64,000 nucleotides of DNA from Bacteroidota bacterium. GTDB lineage: Bacteria; Bacteroidota; Bacteroidia; Flavobacteriales; Flavobacteriaceae. A model generated the notes under the pieces. It was not told the origin of the DNA and made no database searches. It saw only the letters and a program-made list of their open reading frames with translations. Location: the NCBI GenBank assembly GCA_027620655.1, contig JAQCDS010000001.1, positions 310,001 to 374,000 on the forward strand. The letters are read 5' to 3'. How positions within the stretch are numbered: position 1 is the first letter of the stretch; every line of letters begins with the position of its first letter. Below, in pieces: positions 16,423 to 25,550 of the stretch. Both the position numbers and the translations under genes were made by a program.

Positions 16423-17604
16423 ATGAAACTTACAAAATCTTTAACTTCTGTACTTGGGCTCATATTCTTGCTAAGTACCTTATCTTGTCAAAACAAATAC
16501 CCAGAACTTGGCAATGGATTGTTTGCCGAATTTGCAACGACAAAAGACACTATAATTGTGGAGTTATTTTATGAAAAAACACCACTTACAGTAGCCAATT
16601 TTGTTGGACTTGCAGAAGGAACTCACCCAAAACTTGCTGATTCTTTACAAGGAATACCATTTTATAACGGCACTATTTTTCATAGAGTCATCAATGAATT
16701 TATGATTCAAGGTGGAGACCCTTCGGGGACTGGAATGGGGAAGCCTGGCTTTACATTTGGTGATGAATTTGACGAAACTTTAAAGCATGATAAACCTGGA
16801 GTCTTGTCTATGGCCAACTCTGGCCCTGCAACCAATGGCAGTCAGTTTTTTATTACAGAAGTTCCAACACCATGGTTAGACAATAAGCATAGCATTTTTG
16901 GACAAGTTGTAAAAGGTCAAGAAGTCGTTGATTCCATTTCTAACGTTCAAGTGATGCCTGGTAGCAATAAACCTTTAGAAGATATACGAATTTTATCGTT
17001 AAATATTATAAGACAAGGATTTGGTGCAAAGCGTTTTAATGCTGCCAAAACATGGAATAGAGAATTTCCTTTACTAGAAGAGAAACGATTAAAGAAAATT
17101 GAAGAAGCGAAGCAGGAAGCAGAGCGTCAAAAGAAAATTGCGGAAGAAAAAATGGAAACTGCGGCTGCAGAAATCCTCCCTGTTTTGGAAGACTATAAAA
17201 GCAAAGCAACTACTAGCGATTCAGGATTATTAAGCTATACGATTAAGGAAGGTACAGGTGAAAAACCAAAACAAGGACAGTCCGTTAAACTCTATTATCA
17301 AGGCTACTTTACCGATGGAAAATTGTTTGGTACCAACGTTAAAGACATTGACATAAAATGTGGCACTTATGATGAAAAGAAAGAACAACGTGGTTTTTAT
17401 AATTTGATGCCCATGCAAATTAGTGCCGACGCACAAATGATTCCTGGTTTTAAAGAAGGGGTATTCAATATGAAAAAAGGCGATAAAACCTTTTTATACC
17501 TTCCTTCTCATCTGGCCTATGGCGAAGCTGGCCGAGGTCCTATTGCGCCAAACTCCGATTTGATATTTATTATTGAAATGGTTGATGAAGAACAAGAAAA
17601 CTAA
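16423..17604 (+). CDS. lipoprotein with cyclophilin and FKBP domains
   Basis: This 393-aa lipoprotein (lipobox at Cys22, STLSC) fuses two unrelated peptidyl-prolyl isomerase folds. A cyclophilin domain at about 33-192 has [23 protein letters not shown] and [11 protein letters not shown] charged helical linker at about 210-250 leads to an FKBP domain at about 265-390 with [19 protein letters not shown] and [13 protein letters not shown]. The CYN-FKBP order matches the dual-family immunophilin described in Flavobacterium. The product is probably a periplasmic or outer-membrane foldase. It lies 21 bp behind gldI, so three isomerase domains are made from this operon. Confidence 0.92.
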   Translation: MKLTKSLTSVLGLIFLLSTLSCQNKYPELGNGLFAEFATTKDTIIVELFYEKTPLTVANFVGLAEGTHPKLADSLQGIPFYNGTIFHRVINEFMIQGGDPSGTGMGKPGFTFGDEFDETLKHDKPGVLSMANSGPATNGSQFFITEVPTPWLDNKHSIFGQVVKGQEVVDSISNVQVMPGSNKPLEDIRILSLNIIRQGFGAKRFNAAKTWNREFPLLEEKRLKKIEEAKQEAERQKKIAEEKMETAAAEILPVLEDYKSKATTSDSGLLSYTIKEGTGEKPKQGQSVKLYYQGYFTDGKLFGTNVKDIDIKCGTYDEKKEQRGFYNLMPMQISADAQMIPGFKEGVFNMKKGDKTFLYLPSHLAYGEAGRGPIAPNSDLIFIIEMVDEEQEN

Positions 17605-17623
17605 AACTTCACTTATAATAGAT

Positions 17624-17654
17624 AAAAAAACCACGCTATCTGCGTGGTTTTTTT
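17624..17654. terminator. bidirectional intrinsic terminator between the PPIase and pepD
   Basis: The GC-rich core stem ccacgc/gcgtgg (17631-17636, 17642-17647) has a 5-nt loop and is extended by A7 and T7 runs on either side. It can terminate both converging genes and reaches the pepD stop codon. Confidence 0.88.
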
Positions 17655-19117
17655 TATTCTCTTTTTGGAATATCAGCTAAAATCGCTTTTAGAAATATCC
17701 AAAATTTCTGTACCGAAGAGATTTGTGCACGTTCATCTGGAGAGTGTGCACCTTTGATGTTTGGACCAAAACTAATCATTTCCATTTCGGGGTAATGGGT
17801 ACCTAAAATCCCACATTCCAACCCAGCATGACAAGCGGCGACATGAGGTTCAGCATCATTCAGTTTGACATATAAATCTTTTAAAACTTTTAAAATTGAG
17901 GCCTTCATATTGGGAGTCCAACCTGGATAATCCCCTGAAAATTCTACCATACACCCCGCCAATTCAAAAGTAGCACCTAAGACCTGTGCCAGGTTCCACT
18001 TTGAGCTTTCTACTGAAGATCGTGTAAGACAACCTACTTTAAGTTGGCCTTTTTCTACCAAAACCCGAGCTACGTTGTTGGAGGTTTCTACCAAACCTTC
18101 AATATCTGGACTCATACGAAACACTCCATTGTGTGCGACATTCAAGGCTTTAAGTAAGGGTTGTTGTACACCCAATTCCATTACTGTTTCGGGTAAATTT
18201 GTGGGGTTTACAGAAATATTTAAATCGGGTTCTAGCGTTTGGAATTCTTTTTCAATAGCAGAGATTAACGTAGTTGTAGCGTCCTCAAAAGTTGTTTTAT
18301 GTACTGCGTCAACCACAACAATAGCAGTGCTTTCTCTAGGAATGGCATTGCGTAAACTTCCTCCATCTATTTTTGACACGCGTAGACCAAAGCGTTCAAA
18401 ACCATTGTACAACAATCGGCTTAAAATTTTATTGGCATTGCCAAAACCTTTATGAATATCCATACCAGAATGACCACCCTGGAGCCCTTTTACTGATATA
18501 ACATATGGAATCGATGTTTGTGAGGTTGACTCTTCAATATATGATCTTGTGGCAGTAACATCTACTCCACCGGCACAGCCCACCCCTATTTCATCGTCTT
18601 CTTCGGTATCTAAATTGAGTAAAATGTCACCCTTAAGTAGTCCACCCTTTAGTCCCATAGCCCCAGTCATTCCTGTTTCTTCATCAATGGTAAAAAGGGC
18701 TTCAATTGCTGGATGTGATATATCTGTACTTTGTAAGACTGCCATTATTGAGGCCACACCCAAACCATTATCGGCTCCAAGGGTAGTGCCTTTGGCCTTT
18801 ACCCAATCGCGATCGACGTACATTTGAATCCCTTGAGTAAGAAAATCAAAGTCGGTGTCTGCATTTTTTTGGTGCACCATATCCAAGTGCGATTGCAATA
18901 CCACCGTTTTTCGATCTTCCATTCCTGGGGTTGCAGGTTTTTTGATGATGACATTACCAACCTCATCTTCAAGCGTTTCCAAATCTAAAGAAGCGCCAAA
19001 ATCTTTTATAAAAGCAATGACACGTTCCTCTTTTTTGGAGGGACGAGGAACGGCGTTTAAATCGGCAAAATTTGACCAGATTTCTATGGGTTCTAATTGT
19101 CTTATTGCATCACTCAT
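17654..19117 (-). CDS. pepD: aminoacyl-histidine dipeptidase (cytosolic non-specific dipeptidase)
   Basis: PepD is an M20C zinc peptidase that cleaves Xaa-His and other dipeptides. The 487-aa protein has His77-x-Asp79 in LQSHLDMVHQ, the bridging Asp116 in LGADNGLG, the Glu146-Glu147 pair in DEETGMTG and a NLDTEEDDE metal segment near 175. The M20 dimerisation insert occupies the middle. It is a single-gene unit whose promoter is back-to-back with the DUF3810 promoter. Confidence 0.95.
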   Translation of the reverse strand: MSDAIRQLEPIEIWSNFADLNAVPRPSKKEERVIAFIKDFGASLDLETLEDEVGNVIIKKPATPGMEDRKTVVLQSHLDMVHQKNADTDFDFLTQGIQMYVDRDWVKAKGTTLGADNGLGVASIMAVLQSTDISHPAIEALFTIDEETGMTGAMGLKGGLLKGDILLNLDTEEDDEIGVGCAGGVDVTATRSYIEESTSQTSIPYVISVKGLQGGHSGMDIHKGFGNANKILSRLLYNGFERFGLRVSKIDGGSLRNAIPRESTAIVVVDAVHKTTFEDATTTLISAIEKEFQTLEPDLNISVNPTNLPETVMELGVQQPLLKALNVAHNGVFRMSPDIEGLVETSNNVARVLVEKGQLKVGCLTRSSVESSKWNLAQVLGATFELAGCMVEFSGDYPGWTPNMKASILKVLKDLYVKLNDAEPHVAACHAGLECGILGTHYPEMEMISFGPNIKGAHSPDERAQISSVQKFWIFLKAILADIPKRE

Positions 19118-19135
19118 AGCTGTAGTTTTCAGTTA

Positions 19136-19143
19136 CAAAGGTA
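19136..19143 (-). promoter_or_regulatory. -7 promoter box of pepD
   Basis: The complement reads TACCTTTG (TAnnTTTG), 18 nt before the pepD start. It is 32 bp from the oppositely directed DUF3810 -7 box, so the two promoters overlap. Confidence 0.5.
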
Positions 19144-19175
19144 GGCATAACAGTCTAAACCTAAATATTATTTTT

Positions 19176-19183
19176 TATTTTTG
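19176..19183 (+). promoter_or_regulatory. -7 promoter box next to the DUF3810 start
   Basis: TATTTTTG ends 4 nt before the ATG at 19188. The spacing predicts a leaderless transcript. Confidence 0.5.
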
Positions 19184-19187
19184 GATC

Positions 19188-20237
19188 ATGTCAAAAACTT
19201 TAAGACTTTGTATTGCGTTCAGTATTTTGCCCCAAATGCTCATGATCAATCTTTTATCAAAAAATAGAACATGGGTAGAGCAAAATTACAGTGAATGGCT
19301 TTATCCAAAAATTTCGAGTACACTTCGTTTTTTCTATGGATGGATTCCATTTTCGGTAGGTGATTTGCTTTATAGCACTGCAATCGGCTTTGGACTTTGG
19401 TGGGGATTCAAAAACCTAAAACAATTTTTAAAAACACCTATACAATCAATTCTCAATTTATTGTGCGTGGTTTCTGCTTTGTATTTTGTGTTTCATTTAT
19501 TTTGGGGGTTAAATTATTACCGCTTACCACTTCACAAAAAACAAAATATTAACCCCATATACACAACCGAACAACTTTTTAAAACTACGGAACATATCAT
19601 TAAAAAATCCAATACACTTCACCTAAAACTAACAAAGGATAGTAGCGCAGTTGTTAGTTCTTCATATACATTTGAAAAACTCGTTGTATTATCTTTAGAG
19701 GGGTATGAAAATAGTAGTTTTAAGTATGATAATTCTAGTCAAAAATATTCTTTACTAAGCACACCACTCGCCTATATGGGGTTTAGTGGATACTTAAACC
19801 CATTTACCAATGAAGCACAAGTTAATTGTCATCAACCAAAAAATTCAATGCCAATGACATTGGCTCATGAGCAAGCTCATCAAATTGGCTATGCAGCAGA
19901 AAATGAGGCCAATTTTATAGGGTTTTTGATATGTGCTAATCATTTTGACGATTATTTCAAATATAGCGGGTACTCCTTTGCTTTACGCTATTGCTTGAGT
20001 GAAGTATACAAAAGAGATAGAGAAGCATACAAATCATTAAAAGAGCGCGTCAATACTGGTATTTTGATTGATTTTGAAAAAAGAAGTGCCAAATGGGCAC
20101 AATACAACAATCCTTTGGAACCCTTATTCAAATCCATTTACAGCCATTTTTTGAAAGCCAATGCCCAAGATAAGGGTATTGAGAGCTATAGCTATGTTGT
20201 TGGGTTGATTGTTGGGCATTTTGAAGCACAACATTAG
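19188..20237 (+). CDS. DUF3810 family membrane metallopeptidase-like protein
   Basis: The 349-aa protein has three hydrophobic segments in its first 108 residues and then a soluble domain with a zinc-peptidase HExxH motif, HEQAH at 227-231, followed by a candidate third ligand in AENEAN (about 237-242). Flanking blocks PLAYMGFSGYLNPF and NCHQPKNSMPMT are typical of DUF3810. It is likely a membrane-bound zinc metallopeptidase of unknown substrate. The frame stays open far upstream, antisense to pepD, but that extension is not a gene; the ATG at 19188 gives the proper membrane N-terminus and sits behind a -7 box. Confidence 0.85.
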   Translation: MSKTLRLCIAFSILPQMLMINLLSKNRTWVEQNYSEWLYPKISSTLRFFYGWIPFSVGDLLYSTAIGFGLWWGFKNLKQFLKTPIQSILNLLCVVSALYFVFHLFWGLNYYRLPLHKKQNINPIYTTEQLFKTTEHIIKKSNTLHLKLTKDSSAVVSSSYTFEKLVVLSLEGYENSSFKYDNSSQKYSLLSTPLAYMGFSGYLNPFTNEAQVNCHQPKNSMPMTLAHEQAHQIGYAAENEANFIGFLICANHFDDYFKYSGYSFALRYCLSEVYKRDREAYKSLKERVNTGILIDFEKRSAKWAQYNNPLEPLFKSIYSHFLKANAQDKGIESYSYVVGLIVGHFEAQH

Positions 20238-20312
20238 AAAAAGTATACTCCAAAGTTTTATGATTTTCTTTAGAAAGTTTATGCTTATATTTAACAACGA
20301 AAAATTATTACT

Positions 20313-23300
20313 ATGAAAAAAATTCAACTCCTACTCATGGGGATTTTATGTATTTCTACAGCTTATGCACAAGATTATTTCCCCAAAAATGATGGTGTAA
20401 AGTCTGAAATTACAAACTACACTGCCATTATCAACGCAAAACTCTATATCACCCCAACAAAAGTGATCGAAAATGGTACGCTTTTGATAAAAGATGGTAT
20501 GGTAGTACGTAGCGGAAAAAATATTCAAATTCCTGAAAATTCTGAAATTATTGATGCCAATGGCAATAGTGTTTATCCGTCCTTTGTAGATATGTATTCT
20601 ACTTTTGGTGTGGCCAAACCAAAACGTGTTAATGGAAGTGGAAGATCGCCACAGTATGGCCCCTCTAGAGAAGGGTTTTATTGGAATGATCATATCCGCC
20701 CAGAACAAAATGCCATTGATGTATTTAAATTTGATGAAAAAACTGCCAAATCGATGCTCGAGCAAGGGTTTGGAGTCGTAAATACTCATATGGAAGACGG
20801 AATTGTTCGAGGAAGTGGTGCCCTAATCGCACTCGATTTAGATGGTACTGATGCTAATAGAATCATTTCTGGACGTTCTGGACAATATCTTTCATTTTCG
20901 AAAAGTGTACAATCACGACAATCGTACCCGACTTCTATCATGGGAGGTATGGCACTTTTAAGACAATTGTATCACGATGCTGACTGGTATAAAAAAGGAA
21001 ATGCTAAAACAACAGACCGCTCTATTGAGGCTTTTAATAGTAATTCTGATTTGGTACAAATTATGGGAGCAGGAAGCAGAGCCAATGCGCTTAGAGCCGA
21101 TGCCGTAGGTGATCAATTTGGAATTCAATATATCATTCTTGGTGGTGGTGACGAATATGAGCGTATTAATACCATCAAAAACACCAATGCTGCTTTTATT
21201 CTCCCTGTAAATTTTCCAAAACCTTATGATGTTGAGAATAGCTTTCTTGCCAATAAATTGGAATTGGAAAGCATGAAAGAATGGAACCAAAGACCTTCAA
21301 ATCCAAAAGTTTTTGAAGAGCATAATATTAAATTTGCACTCACAACAAATGGTTTAAAATCTGTAAGCGAATTTAAAACCCATGTCAAAAATGCTATCAA
21401 TCATGGTTTAAGTCCAACAAAGGCATTAGAAGCGCTTACAACAGTCCCCTCGCAATTATTGAGAAATAACAAAATCGGAAATCTTCAAAATGGAAGTTAT
21501 GCTAATTTCACCATCACTTCTGGAGATATTTTTGAAACTACAACTTCTATCTATGAGCATTGGATTAGAGGATCTAGAACTGTTTTTGGAGATTTGAATA
21601 GTAAAGATGTTAGAGGATCATATACCTTTAACTTTGATAATAGTGAGTATAAACTTGATATTTCTGGTAAAAAAGAAGCGCCAAAAGCAACACTTAAAGC
21701 AGATAGTCTAAAATTGAGTTGTTCCGTAAAACAAGATAAAGACTGGGTATATCTTTTGTTTACTTCCAAAGATACTTTACAACAAAATTTTATGCGTTTT
21801 AGCGCAAAAGTCAATGAAACAAGTTCTAATTTAAGTGGAATACTTAATTTTTCTGACGGCTCATCGCAAAATCTAACATTGATTAAGGCCGAGAAAAAAG
21901 ACGATAAAACATCTGAAAAAGAGAAAAAGGAAAGTGAAGCGAAAACAATTTTATCTGTTAGTTATCCAAATGGCCCCTATGGCTTTGACAAACTTCCTGA
22001 AGCTGAAACTTTACTTTTTCAAAATGCAACAGTTTGGACCAATGAAAATGATGGAATCCTAACCCATACAGATGTATTAATCAAAGATGGAAAAATTGCA
22101 GCCATCGGTCAAAATCTTAAAAGTAAAAACGCAAAAATTATAGATGCTACGGGCAAGCATTTGACCTCTGGAATTATTGATGAACACTCACATATTGCGG
22201 CAGCAAGCATCAATGAAGCAGGACAAAATTCTTCAGCTGAAGTTAGTATAGAAGATGTTATAGATGCTGATGATGTCAATATTTACAGAAATCTATCAGG
22301 TGGTGTAACAACCATTCAAATCTTACATGGATCTGCCAATCCAATTGGTGGGCGTTCAGCGATTATTAAACTGAAGTGGGGAGAATCCGCTAAAAACCTG
22401 ATTTACAAGAACTCCCCAAAGTTCATCAAATTTGCTTTGGGTGAAAATGTAAAACAATCGAACTGGGGAAGTTATGAACGTTTCCCACAAACACGAATGG
22501 GGGTTGAGCAAACCTACATGGATTACTTTTCTAGAGCTAAAGCCTATGATTTAAAGAAAAAAAGCGGACAAGCCTATAGAGTTGATTTAGAACTAGAGGT
22601 TTTGGCTGAAATTTTAAATAAAGAGCGTTTTATTAGCTGTCATTCATATGTACAAAGTGAAATCAATATGTTAATGAAAGTTGCAGAACGCTTTAATTTC
22701 AACATCAATACGTTTACACATATTTTGGAGGGCTATAAAGTAGCGGATAAAATGAAAGCACACGGCGTTGGTGCTTCAACATTTAGCGATTGGTGGGCCT
22801 ACAAATACGAAGTGAATGATGCCATTCCTTACAACGCAGCAATTTTGAATAATGTGGGGGTAATTACAGCCATCAATAGTGATGATGCCGAAATGTCTCG
22901 CCGTTTGAACCAAGAGGCTGCAAAAGCTGTAAAATATGGTGGTGCTTCAGAAGAAGATGCATGGAAAATGGTAACTCTAAATCCAGCAAAACTTTTACAT
23001 ATTGACGATAAAGTTGGAAGTATAAAAGTTGGTAAAGATGCCGATTTGGTACTGTGGAGCAATCATCCGTTGTCGATTTATGCAAAAGCAGAGCAAACCC
23101 TTATTGAAGGGACTACATATTTTGATATTGCTCGAAACCAAGAGCACCGAAAAAATATTACTACAGAACGTAACACCTTAATTCAAATGATGCTCAAAGC
23201 CAAAAATAAAGGCATGAAAACACAAGCTGTTAAGGTGAATAAGAAACAAGATATGCATTGTGATACACTCGATCACGAACAAAATCACAATCACAATTAA
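20313..23300 (+). CDS. exported double-domain amidohydrolase-like protein
   Basis: The 995-aa protein has a signal peptide (cleavage after AYA near residue 19) and two successive amidohydrolase-superfamily domains. In the first (about 30-440) the place where the HxH metal motif follows PGxxD reads PSFVDMYSTFG, so the ligands are missing. A low-complexity E/K linker at about 530-545 leads to the second domain (about 565-960), which keeps SGIIDEHSHI (His625, His627), SCHSY, THILEGYKV and NSDDAEMSRR. The C-terminus is His-rich. Only the second domain looks catalytic; the substrate is unknown. The next gene encodes a related one-domain protein. Confidence 0.88.
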   Translation: MKKIQLLLMGILCISTAYAQDYFPKNDGVKSEITNYTAIINAKLYITPTKVIENGTLLIKDGMVVRSGKNIQIPENSEIIDANGNSVYPSFVDMYSTFGVAKPKRVNGSGRSPQYGPSREGFYWNDHIRPEQNAIDVFKFDEKTAKSMLEQGFGVVNTHMEDGIVRGSGALIALDLDGTDANRIISGRSGQYLSFSKSVQSRQSYPTSIMGGMALLRQLYHDADWYKKGNAKTTDRSIEAFNSNSDLVQIMGAGSRANALRADAVGDQFGIQYIILGGGDEYERINTIKNTNAAFILPVNFPKPYDVENSFLANKLELESMKEWNQRPSNPKVFEEHNIKFALTTNGLKSVSEFKTHVKNAINHGLSPTKALEALTTVPSQLLRNNKIGNLQNGSYANFTITSGDIFETTTSIYEHWIRGSRTVFGDLNSKDVRGSYTFNFDNSEYKLDISGKKEAPKATLKADSLKLSCSVKQDKDWVYLLFTSKDTLQQNFMRFSAKVNETSSNLSGILNFSDGSSQNLTLIKAEKKDDKTSEKEKKESEAKTILSVSYPNGPYGFDKLPEAETLLFQNATVWTNENDGILTHTDVLIKDGKIAAIGQNLKSKNAKIIDATGKHLTSGIIDEHSHIAAASINEAGQNSSAEVSIEDVIDADDVNIYRNLSGGVTTIQILHGSANPIGGRSAIIKLKWGESAKNLIYKNSPKFIKFALGENVKQSNWGSYERFPQTRMGVEQTYMDYFSRAKAYDLKKKSGQAYRVDLELEVLAEILNKERFISCHSYVQSEINMLMKVAERFNFNINTFTHILEGYKVADKMKAHGVGASTFSDWWAYKYEVNDAIPYNAAILNNVGVITAINSDDAEMSRRLNQEAAKAVKYGGASEEDAWKMVTLNPAKLLHIDDKVGSIKVGKDADLVLWSNHPLSIYAKAEQTLIEGTTYFDIARNQEHRKNITTERNTLIQMMLKAKNKGMKTQAVKVNKKQDMHCDTLDHEQNHNHN

Positions 23301-23311
23301 TACTAAAAGTT

Positions 23312-24613
23312 ATGAAAAGAATTAATACATATATCATTGCGCTTTTAACCATTTCATTTTTGGGAAGCGCACAACAAACCCCTACACCCCAGCAACAAAA
23401 TACAGTTGCAATTGTTGGAGCAACAGCTCATATTGGAAATGGAAGTGTTCTAGAAAATAGCCTTGTCATTTTTAAAGATGGGGTACTTCAATATGTAGGC
23501 GCACATGATGAAGGGAAAATAAATTCTGATAACGAAGTTATCAATGCCAGTGGACAACATGTTTACCCAGGATTTATCATTCCAAATTCTACGTTGGGAC
23601 TTATAGAAATCGATGCTGTTCGTGCTTCTGATGATGATTCAGAAATTGGGACTTGGAATCCACATATTAGAAGTTTAATTGCATACAATACAGAGTCGAA
23701 AGTTGTAGAAACAATGCGTCCAAATGGAGTGCTTTTGGCACAAATTACACCAAGAGGAGGTCGAATTTCTGGAACTTCATCTGTTGTCCAATTGGATGCT
23801 TGGAATTGGGAAGATGCTGTTATAAAAGTTGATGATGGTATTCATATGAATTGGCCTAACTCTTTCTCAAGAGGTCGTTGGTGGGCCGGAGAAGACCCAG
23901 GACTAAAAATCAACAAAAATTACAATGGCGAAATTCAAGAACTTACCTCCTATTTTAACAATGCAAGAGTTCATAATGCCAACGAAAACCCCGGTTTGAA
24001 TCTACCTTTTGAAGCAATGAAAGGAGTATTTGACGGCAATAAAACTTTGTATATTCATGTTGATGATGAAAAAGGAATTATTGATGCTGTTGCATTTTCC
24101 AAAACACAAAACATACAAAAAGTTGTTTTAGTTGGGGCTTATGAAGCTTACAAACAAACTGCTTTGCTAAAAGAAAATGGTATTTCTGTATTACTTAGAC
24201 GCATCCACACTAGACCAGAAAAATCTGATGAAGATTATGATTTGCCTTTCAAACTAGCAAAAATACTTGTAGATGCTGGAGTCACTGTAGCACTTGAAGC
24301 AAGCGGTGATATGGAACGTATGAATTCTAGGAATTTACCATTTTATGCAGGAACAACGGTAGCTTATGGCCTAAGCAAGGAGCAAGCACTTCAACTCATA
24401 ACGTTGAATGCTGCAAAAATTCTTGGAATTGACGCACACTATGGGAGCTTGGAAGTTGGAAAAAGTGCCACGCTATTTATCAGTAAAGGCGATGCTTTGG
24501 ATATGCGTACAAACCATCTGAAAAATGCGTATATTGACGGAAGAAAAATAAGTTTGGAAAGTCATCAAACAAAACTATGGAAAAGATACTCCAACAAGTA
24601 TAAAAATCAATAA
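23312..24613 (+). CDS. exported amidohydrolase-like protein with lost metal motif
   Basis: A signal peptide (to about residue 20) precedes a 433-aa amidohydrolase-superfamily domain. The strand-1 metal motif is lost: after HVYPGF the sequence runs IIPNSTLG with no His pair. Otherwise the fold markers remain, including LNAAKILGID with HYGSLEVGKSATL near the C-terminus. It begins 11 bp after the double-domain protein and resembles that protein's degenerate first domain, so the two products probably work as a complex in the periplasm with one active site. That role is inference. Confidence 0.85.
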   Translation: MKRINTYIIALLTISFLGSAQQTPTPQQQNTVAIVGATAHIGNGSVLENSLVIFKDGVLQYVGAHDEGKINSDNEVINASGQHVYPGFIIPNSTLGLIEIDAVRASDDDSEIGTWNPHIRSLIAYNTESKVVETMRPNGVLLAQITPRGGRISGTSSVVQLDAWNWEDAVIKVDDGIHMNWPNSFSRGRWWAGEDPGLKINKNYNGEIQELTSYFNNARVHNANENPGLNLPFEAMKGVFDGNKTLYIHVDDEKGIIDAVAFSKTQNIQKVVLVGAYEAYKQTALLKENGISVLLRRIHTRPEKSDEDYDLPFKLAKILVDAGVTVALEASGDMERMNSRNLPFYAGTTVAYGLSKEQALQLITLNAAKILGIDAHYGSLEVGKSATLFISKGDALDMRTNHLKNAYIDGRKISLESHQTKLWKRYSNKYKNQ

Positions 24614-24631
24614 AACAAAAAAAATCAACTC

Positions 24632-24663
24632 AAAGTCCAAGCCAATGGTTTGGGCTTTTTTTT
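24632..24663 (+). terminator. intrinsic terminator after the amidohydrolase pair
   Basis: A 12-bp stem with two G-U pairs (24632-24643 against 24647-24658) and a 3-nt loop is followed by a T tract to 24663. Confidence 0.85.
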
Positions 24664-24679
24664 GCATAAAAAATAAACC

Positions 24680-24687
24680 TATTTTTG
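24680..24687 (+). promoter_or_regulatory. -7 promoter box next to the RNA methyltransferase start
   Basis: TATTTTTG ends 4 nt before the ATG at 24692, predicting a leaderless transcript. A TTTG at 24661-24664 could serve as -33, with a slightly short 15-nt spacing. Confidence 0.5.
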
Positions 24688-24691
24688 TGAT

Positions 24692-25489
24692 ATGATACAA
24701 GAAATCACCAGTTTAAAAAACCCTAGAATTAAAAATGTGTTGTTGCTTAAAGAAAAATCAAAGCAACGAAGAGAGCAAGGACTTTTTATTATCGAGGGGA
24801 AACGTGAGGTGTTTCTAGCTATCAAAAGTGGGTATACAATAGAAACCATTTATTTTGACCCTCAATTATTTTTAGAAAATGATCTTTTTCAATTTGAAAA
24901 ATATAATTTTGAATGCATTAGAATTGATGCAAAGATTTATGAAAAAGTGGCCTACCGTGGAAGCACAGAAGGCATTTTTGCAGTTGCAAAATGTAAAGAT
25001 TTATCATTAAATCAATTACAAATTGAATCCCCAAATCCTTTGATACTAATCGCTGAATCGCCTGAAAAACCTGGAAATATTGGGGCATTGCTTAGAACTG
25101 CTGATGCAGCAAAAATTGATGCGGTCATTATTGCAGATCCTCTAACAGATATGTACAATCCAAATATTATTCGCTCGAGTGTTGGTGGTATTTTTTCAAC
25201 TCAAATTGCAACTGCTCCAACAGATGAAGTCATTGCATTTGTAAAACAAAAAAACATTTCGATTTATAGCGCCATTTTACAAGATTCAAAGCCTTATACA
25301 GACATCAATTTTCAAAATTCTAGTGCAATAGTTGTAGGCACAGAATCTAATGGGCTAACAGATAAGTGGCGAACTTTGGCCACCCAATGTATACATATCC
25401 CAATGCTAGGTACTGTAGATTCTATGAACGTTTCTGTTGCTGCCGGTATTATGTTGTATGAAGCCAAGCGGCAACGTAGGTATCAATAA
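24692..25489 (+). CDS. TrmH/SpoU-family RNA 2'-O-methyltransferase
   Basis: This is a SPOUT-class methyltransferase of 265 aa. The N-terminal substrate-binding domain begins with SLKNPRIKNVLLLKEKSK. The knotted catalytic domain shows the three SpoU motifs: ESPEKPGNIGALLRTADA, the VGTESNGL block, and IPMLGTVDSMNVSVAAGIM near the C-terminus. It likely 2'-O-methylates a 23S rRNA or tRNA guanosine; which site cannot be told from sequence. It is a separate unit between a terminator and rel. Confidence 0.92.
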   Translation: MIQEITSLKNPRIKNVLLLKEKSKQRREQGLFIIEGKREVFLAIKSGYTIETIYFDPQLFLENDLFQFEKYNFECIRIDAKIYEKVAYRGSTEGIFAVAKCKDLSLNQLQIESPNPLILIAESPEKPGNIGALLRTADAAKIDAVIIADPLTDMYNPNIIRSSVGGIFSTQIATAPTDEVIAFVKQKNISIYSAILQDSKPYTDINFQNSSAIVVGTESNGLTDKWRTLATQCIHIPMLGTVDSMNVSVAAGIMLYEAKRQRRYQ

Positions 25490-25550
25490 TTGTTTTTAAA
25501 AAGTACTACACACGGTTGGTTGTTACAAATGTTTGTTTTAGTTTTAGGGT

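Noticed and set aside
18855-19187. Long N-terminal extension of the DUF3810 frame, antisense to pepD
   Set aside because: The extension is only the shadow of pepD on the other strand. The ATG at 19188 is preceded by a -7 box and begins a normal membrane N-terminus.
24692-24735. Alternative downstream starts for the RNA methyltransferase
   Set aside because: The first ATG gives the full family N-terminus (SLKNPRIKN), so a later start would truncate the substrate-binding domain.
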